Under the pieces are notes generated by a model that saw only the letters and a program-made list of their open reading frames with translations, had not been told where the DNA came from and searched no databases. 64,000 nucleotides of DNA from NCBI GenBank assembly GCA_020634135.1, contig JACKCG010000003.1, forward strand, positions 186,001 to 250,000. The letters run 5' to 3'. The DNA comes from Anaerolineaceae bacterium. Lineage in GTDB: Bacteria; Chloroflexota; Anaerolineae; Aggregatilineales; Phototrophicaceae. The translations under genes and the position numbers were made by a program. The first letter of the stretch is position 1. The number at the start of each line of letters is the position of its first letter. Shown here in pieces: positions 59,845 through 64,000 of this stretch.

Positions 59845-61161
59845 TTACCGCAGCGCCAGACGGGCTGCCCGCCGCCCGATTTCGACGGCATAGTTTGTGC
59901 CACGATCCCAGGGGTAGACCTGGCTCATGCTGGCCCAGTACAGGCCGGGAAATGGCGTTTCGATTGGCGGGATATGCTGGCTGTGGTTGACGCCCGGCAC
60001 GGGTTGAGCATACGGGGCACGGAACACCCACTGCGCCCGCACCCAGTCGCGCCGGAAATCCGGGTTGACCTTCGCCAGTACCCCGATAAAGCGCTCCGTG
60101 AGTTCCGTTTCACTCAGGCGGAAGTACTCATGATTCGCCGGGATATAGTCCCCACAGTATACCAGGACATCCCCGTTATAATGGGCTTTATCCATCCAAT
60201 TGGTATGTTCGACCAGCGCCAAAAAGGGAAACTCGCTGGCCTGTTTGTCAGGCGTGTTGGCGGGCAGATTGAGCCAGTAGGTGCCGTCGGTGAGAATCGA
60301 CTCTTTGAGCGCCAGGACGACGCACACCGCGCCGATGCTGCTCAGTCCGGCGATCTGCTGGCCGTAGGGTGTCGCCGCCAGCCCGTCTACCGCCCGCAGC
60401 ATGAACCCCGGCGAGGCGGTGCTGATGACCTTGTCAAACACATGCGTTTCGCCGTTTATGGTGATGGTAGGCTTGCCGCCCTGCTGGCCGATGCCCTGCA
60501 CGGGCGTGCTGAGATGGATAACCGCGCCGCGTCCCCGGATCGCATCCGCCAGCACATTCAGGAACGCCTGAAAGCCCCCCTGGAACGTACCCAGACGCAG
60601 TGTGCGCTTGTAAATCCGCGCCCACATCCACGCCATATTGACTTCCTGGTAGCGTTCGCCAAATTTGCCGATGAGGAGCGGGCGAAACAGCTTGTTGTAG
60701 GCTTCCGTCCCCAGGTAGCGGGTGAACCATTCGTGCGCGGTGATTTTTTCCAGCGGTTTCCAGTTGGGGACGAGCTTGAGGTATGCGCCCACGAAGGCCA
60801 GTCGCAGCTTGGCGAGCGGCGAAATCGGCAGGAACAACGCCGAGAGCGAGATTTCCGAGCGGGTGATTTTGCCGTCCATCCAGTAACTGGTTTTGGGGCG
60901 GGGGAACAGGACTTTATCGCCCTGGCCGATTTCCGCAATCAGGTCAAGCATATCCTGGTCGGTTTCGAACCAGTGGTGATAGAATTTTTCCAGCGCCCAG
61001 TCCCACGACGGGTCACGGAAACCCGCCGCCAGCCCGCCGACTTCCGGTTCCGCTTCGTAGAGCGTCACGTGATGCCCGGCGTTGACGAAATCCCAGGCGG
61101 CAGACATACCCGCCACCCCTGCGCCGATAATGCCGATATTCAGTTTGTCATGTTCAGTCAT
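59845..61161 (-). CDS. FAD-dependent amine-oxidase-like oxidoreductase
   Basis: A 438-residue flavoprotein. The FAD-binding Rossmann motif is GIIGAGVAGMSAA (9-21), with YEAEPEVGGLAAGF and the ARG-like LEKFYHHWF following. The region FRPLLIGKFGERYQEVNMAWM resembles protoporphyrinogen-oxidase / UDP-galactopyranose-mutase-like enzymes of membrane glycoconjugate pathways. Final GLYWASMSQVYPWDRGTNYA is the C-terminal FAD contact. No cofactor partner or carotenoid genes lie beside it; the next genes are a kinase-TIR protein and a flippase-like protein. Confidence 0.85.
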   Translation of the reverse strand: MTEHDKLNIGIIGAGVAGMSAAWDFVNAGHHVTLYEAEPEVGGLAAGFRDPSWDWALEKFYHHWFETDQDMLDLIAEIGQGDKVLFPRPKTSYWMDGKITRSEISLSALFLPISPLAKLRLAFVGAYLKLVPNWKPLEKITAHEWFTRYLGTEAYNKLFRPLLIGKFGERYQEVNMAWMWARIYKRTLRLGTFQGGFQAFLNVLADAIRGRGAVIHLSTPVQGIGQQGGKPTITINGETHVFDKVISTASPGFMLRAVDGLAATPYGQQIAGLSSIGAVCVVLALKESILTDGTYWLNLPANTPDKQASEFPFLALVEHTNWMDKAHYNGDVLVYCGDYIPANHEYFRLSETELTERFIGVLAKVNPDFRRDWVRAQWVFRAPYAQPVPGVNHSQHIPPIETPFPGLYWASMSQVYPWDRGTNYAVEIGRRAARLALR

Positions 61162-61174
61162 CAGAAGAGTCAGT

Positions 61175-61220
61175 CCTGCTCGTGGTTTTGGCTGATATGT
61201 GTAGATTATACACGAGCAGG
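61175..61220. repeat. Inverted repeat upstream of the FAD enzyme
   Basis: CCTGCTCGTG and CACGAGCAGG are perfect ten-base arms around a 26-base loop containing TATAAT on the minus strand. It could be an operator or a terminator of the kinase-TIR gene; no T-tract follows. Confidence 0.45.
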
Positions 61221-61236
61221 GGGCAAAATTCGGGAG

Positions 61237-62952
61237 TTATCTGCCTTTTCGCCCAAAGAAGCGGTTCATAAGGCCTGGCTTGTTGGTACTATCCAGCAGC
61301 TTTTCCACTTTGCGCCCGACCTGATGCACCGTGTCGCCCCGGTTTTGCAGGATGTTGAGCAGAATCAACGCGCCCTCGCGGGTACGATCCTCTTGCAGTA
61401 AGGATTCCAGCATACTGTATAGGGCGTGCTGGTCATGCGTAGGAATCTGCTCGGTGGTGTTCAGCAGCGGGCCTGCCGCCGGAGCGAAATCATCATACGG
61501 GATCGGCGGCGCGGCGGGCAGTTCCAGCGGCGGCATTTTGGGGCGTTGGCCGGCAATATCCACCACCGAGCCTTTAAGCTGTGCCACGCGGTCATCCCCG
61601 GTGAAATCCACGATCTGTGTGCCTTTCAGCGCCGGGGGCAGCAGCGGAATCTCGAACGGCAGTGACTTCACCGGTAGAATCCACTTGTTGAGCGCATGGG
61701 CATAGGTGTATTCCAGGTAGCAGGCGAACGACAGCAGCGACTCCGGGGTGAGAACGAACACAAACAGGTCACGGCTGCGCACCTGTTCCAGAATCTTATC
61801 CCACCATTCCTGCCCGCCATGCTGTTTGAGGCCGTCGTCGTACCACACACCGCGCTCGTTACCCTGGTCAGGCTTGACCGTATCCAGCTTGCGCAGTTCG
61901 TCCACCACCAGCGAGCGTTCCGTTACATTCCTGGAACTATAGCTCACGAACACATTCATGCCTGCTGGGGCGGGCTTCGGCGCGGGTGGTGCGACCTTGC
62001 GAACAGGCGGTGTCACTGACGAGCGGGATTTGCTTACGCTGGGCAGCGGTGCTGGAGAAACAACCGGCTGTGAAATCTCCGGCACGGTGGCGCTGGCTAA
62101 CCCGTAGCCCGCCCGTATGGTCTGAATGAATTCCGTCGTTGTGTGAAAGCGTTTCTCCGGTTGTTTTTCCAGTGCCTTTAGCAAGGCTGCATCTACTGCT
62201 GGCGGAATATCCTTGTTCCGTGATCGTGGTGATGGCGGAGGCTCGCTGATATGGCTGAGTGCAATTTCCATGGGCGACTCGCCCGAAAATGGTGTTTCGC
62301 CCACCAGTATTTCATACAGCGATACGGCTAACGAATAAATATCACTCTGTGGCACGGCTCTACTGGAATCAATGGCCTGTTCAGGCGAAATATAACGGGG
62401 CGTACCAAAGGCCGTTCCCATAGTAGTTTGGTGTGACTGGAACAGTGCCAGACCAAAATTGGTCAGCACGGCGCGGTTTTCTTCCAGCAGGATATTCGAG
62501 GGTTTTATATCCCGGTGAATGATTCCCTGGGCGTGCGCATAGTCCAGCGCCGAGGCTATCTGGTCCATGATCCATAAGGCACGGTCTGTCGCCAGTTTTC
62601 TCTGGGCGCGTCTCAAAGTGCGGAGTTCTTCTGCCAGATCAATGCCCTTGATAAGTTCCATCGCAATGTAATACGCGCCTTCGGACTCGCCGAACTGGTA
62701 CACCCCCACAATGTTGGGATGATGAAGCCGGGCGATTGCCCGCGCCTCACGCTGAAAACGAGGCAGCACGGAATCGTCACTTATCGTGCCACCCGGTATA
62801 AGCACCTTTAGAGCGGCGATCCTGTCCAATTGAACATCATGGCCTTCGTACACCCTTGCCAGACCATCGGAGTAAATGCCCCGGATGAGCCGGTAATCGC
62901 CGAGTTGTTTCCCAATCAGCGGATCATTCGGTTTTTGTGGTTGCTTTGCCAT
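61237..62952 (-). CDS. Ser/Thr kinase-like protein fused to a TIR domain
   Basis: A 571-residue cytosolic protein; the ATG at 62952 is used. The kinase domain (about 15-285) retains the ALK Lys49, a Glu in the REARAIARL helix and the HRDIKPSN loop. However, the Mg-binding DFG is NFG (TNFGLAL, Asn165), and the glycine loop is GIYSDG rather than GxGxxG. The domain is likely inactive or atypical. A Pro/Ser linker (290-330) precedes a TIR domain (332-430) with NVFVSYSS, a VWYDDG BB loop and E414 in YLEYTYAHAL, the candidate NADase residue. A C-terminal helical tail (500-571) completes it. Possible role: regulated TIR effector or scaffold. Confidence 0.85.
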   Translation of the reverse strand: MAKQPQKPNDPLIGKQLGDYRLIRGIYSDGLARVYEGHDVQLDRIAALKVLIPGGTISDDSVLPRFQREARAIARLHHPNIVGVYQFGESEGAYYIAMELIKGIDLAEELRTLRRAQRKLATDRALWIMDQIASALDYAHAQGIIHRDIKPSNILLEENRAVLTNFGLALFQSHQTTMGTAFGTPRYISPEQAIDSSRAVPQSDIYSLAVSLYEILVGETPFSGESPMEIALSHISEPPPSPRSRNKDIPPAVDAALLKALEKQPEKRFHTTTEFIQTIRAGYGLASATVPEISQPVVSPAPLPSVSKSRSSVTPPVRKVAPPAPKPAPAGMNVFVSYSSRNVTERSLVVDELRKLDTVKPDQGNERGVWYDDGLKQHGGQEWWDKILEQVRSRDLFVFVLTPESLLSFACYLEYTYAHALNKWILPVKSLPFEIPLLPPALKGTQIVDFTGDDRVAQLKGSVVDIAGQRPKMPPLELPAAPPIPYDDFAPAAGPLLNTTEQIPTHDQHALYSMLESLLQEDRTREGALILLNILQNRGDTVHQVGRKVEKLLDSTNKPGLMNRFFGRKGR

Positions 62953-63050
62953 CTTCGCAATCACCCTTCGCAGTGGATACAGATTTCCTGCTACCGTACA
63001 TTCTACCGCCTAATCTCCGGCTAAAAAAGGAAGTTTCCGGAAAAGGAATC

Positions 63051-63070
63051 AAAAAGGAGCTTCGGCTCCT
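63051..63070 (-). terminator. Rho-independent terminator of the flippase-like gene
   Basis: On the minus strand AGGAGC-cgaa-GCTCCT is followed at once by TTTTT. Confidence 0.82.
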
Positions 63071-63090
63071 GTTCGGTAGGCAATTATCCC

Positions 63091-64000
63091 TCACGCCCCC
63101 CGCGCTGCCTGCCGTTCGAATGCCTCCGCCCCGGTGATAGCCGACCAGCCCAATCCCTGGCGGATGAGGAAGATGAAACCGGCCACCGTGACCGGCAGCC
63201 AGATAACGACATGCACCACCAGCGCGAAGGCCCGCGCCCGTTCATCCTGGATGCCCACAGCCGCCAGCACGACGCCAACGAAAAATTCGAATACGCCGAT
63301 TTGCCCCGGTGAAGCCGGCAGCAGCCCGGCCAGGTTGACCACACCTACCACCAGCAGCATGACCGGGTAGCCAACTTGCAGATCGAAGGCGAACGACACC
63401 AGCCAGTACACGCTGGCTTCCACCCCCCAGGAGAGGAATGATGCGACCACTGCCCCGGCCAGGTCTACCGGACTGCGCAACCCTTCCAGGCCGCTGAGGA
63501 CACCTTCAACCAGGCTCGAAAAGGGTTTCCGTAGTTTTTCCGGCAGAAACCGGCTCACCATCTCGCGCAGCCGCCGCAGGGTATCCGGGCGGGCAGCCAG
63601 CGCGAAAAACACCCCCAGCGCCGCCAGGAAAATCGGTGTGGCGATGGTCGCTACCATGTTGACCTGCTCGGATTCAATCGGGATGAATTGCAGCGACACT
63701 ACAATGAACGTGAGCATCACCAGCCCATCAAAGACACGCTCGACAATGACGGTGGTGGTGGCCTGCGCCAGCGGCACCTGATGATTGCGCCGCAGCAGCG
63801 CGATCCGCAGAATTTCACCGGTGCGGAAGGGGTAGACATTGTTGCCCATGTAGCCGATGGCGACCAGGGGAATCAGGCGGGTGAGAGGGACAAACCGCAC
63901 GGCACGCAGCAGAAACTGCCAGCGCCACGAGATAAGGCTGACCGCGCCGAAGTAGACCACCGCACCCAACAGCAGCCAGCCGGTCTGCGCTTTCTGGATT
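63091..64000 (-). CDS. Lysylphosphatidylglycerol synthase TM-region (flippase-like) protein, 5' end outside window
   Basis: The open frame continues past the right edge (reads IQKAQTGWLLLG before the first internal TTG), so the N-terminus is missing. At least 303 residues with several TM helices, IGYMGNNVYPFRTGEILRI, the ERVFDG stretch and PASPGQIGVFEFFVG, which are signatures of the UPF0104/YbhN and MprF-like LPG-synthase TM family. Members flip or transfer lipids such as lysyl-PG or polyprenyl glycolipids. No synthase domain is visible in this part. Confidence 0.87.
   Translation of the reverse strand, partial: IQKAQTGWLLLGAVVYFGAVSLISWRWQFLLRAVRFVPLTRLIPLVAIGYMGNNVYPFRTGEILRIALLRRNHQVPLAQATTTVIVERVFDGLVMLTFIVVSLQFIPIESEQVNMVATIATPIFLAALGVFFALAARPDTLRRLREMVSRFLPEKLRKPFSSLVEGVLSGLEGLRSPVDLAGAVVASFLSWGVEASVYWLVSFAFDLQVGYPVMLLVVGVVNLAGLLPASPGQIGVFEFFVGVVLAAVGIQDERARAFALVVHVVIWLPVTVAGFIFLIRQGLGWSAITGAEAFERQAARGA

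Overview
The window reads as a chromosomal segment of a Chloroflexota bacterium, most likely Anaerolineae-like. This is an inference from gene content and style: GC-rich coding DNA, a MoxR/DUF58/ABC export-type operon, DUF3179 and DUF4139 proteins, Thr/Pro-rich linkers in TPR proteins, very long multi-PAS kinases, GNAT and HNH genes, and ATG/GTG starts behind good AGGAG sites. No rRNA, tRNA, CRISPR array, phage or transposase gene was found.

Layout. 0-8.6 kb (mostly minus strand): a PfkB sugar kinase, a two-gene PAS kinase / receiver-kinase phosphorelay, and a two-gene unit of a secreted solute-binding protein plus a dCACHE-type histidine kinase. 8.8-14.3 kb (plus): an Hsp70 of the YegD type fused to a C-terminal domain that reads like the GyrA beta-propeller, then a membrane protein, a lipoprotein and a membrane-anchored TIR protein. 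14.6-16.4 kb: a degenerate fused sugar-ABC permease with no ATPase nearby. 16.4-20.3 kb: secreted or anchored DUF4139, small and DUF3179 proteins. 20.5-24.2 kb (minus): split ferrous-iron system feoA / feoB-GTPase / feoB-permease under a promoter with a DtxR-type palindrome in its spacer, then a Trm112-like protein and an HNH nuclease. 24.6-28.6 kb: a 1343-residue sensor kinase with seven PAS domains and one GAF, two of the PAS domains recently duplicated. 28.6-30.5 kb: class III aminotransferase and GNAT.

30.6-37.6 kb: about 6 kb carrying a di-heme cytochrome c peroxidase, a small membrane protein, a TPR protein and a 5'-nucleotidase is bracketed by two roughly 0.5-kb repeats in inverted orientation, each built of conserved ends around a heptamer-rich tandem array. 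37.9-42.4 kb (plus): alpha/beta hydrolase, CorA, RNase D, PhzF-like and DJ-1/PfpI-like proteins. 42.5-47.3 kb (minus): a DNA methyltransferase, a TdeIII-type restriction endonuclease and a HerA-like ATPase, possibly one restriction-modification operon.

47.4-59.8 kb (minus): a large membrane/ABC/MoxR/DUF58 block with a pyrophosphatase, an arsenate-reductase-type phosphatase, a 59-residue membrane protein, two GNATs and a methyltransferase threaded in. 59.8-64 kb: an FAD-dependent amine-oxidase-like enzyme, a Ser/Thr kinase-TIR fusion whose DFG motif is NFG, and the truncated end of a lysylphosphatidylglycerol-synthase-type flippase.

The most unusual points are the Hsp70-propeller fusion, the kinase-TIR protein with a degraded kinase, the inverted heptamer repeats, and the iron promoter architecture.
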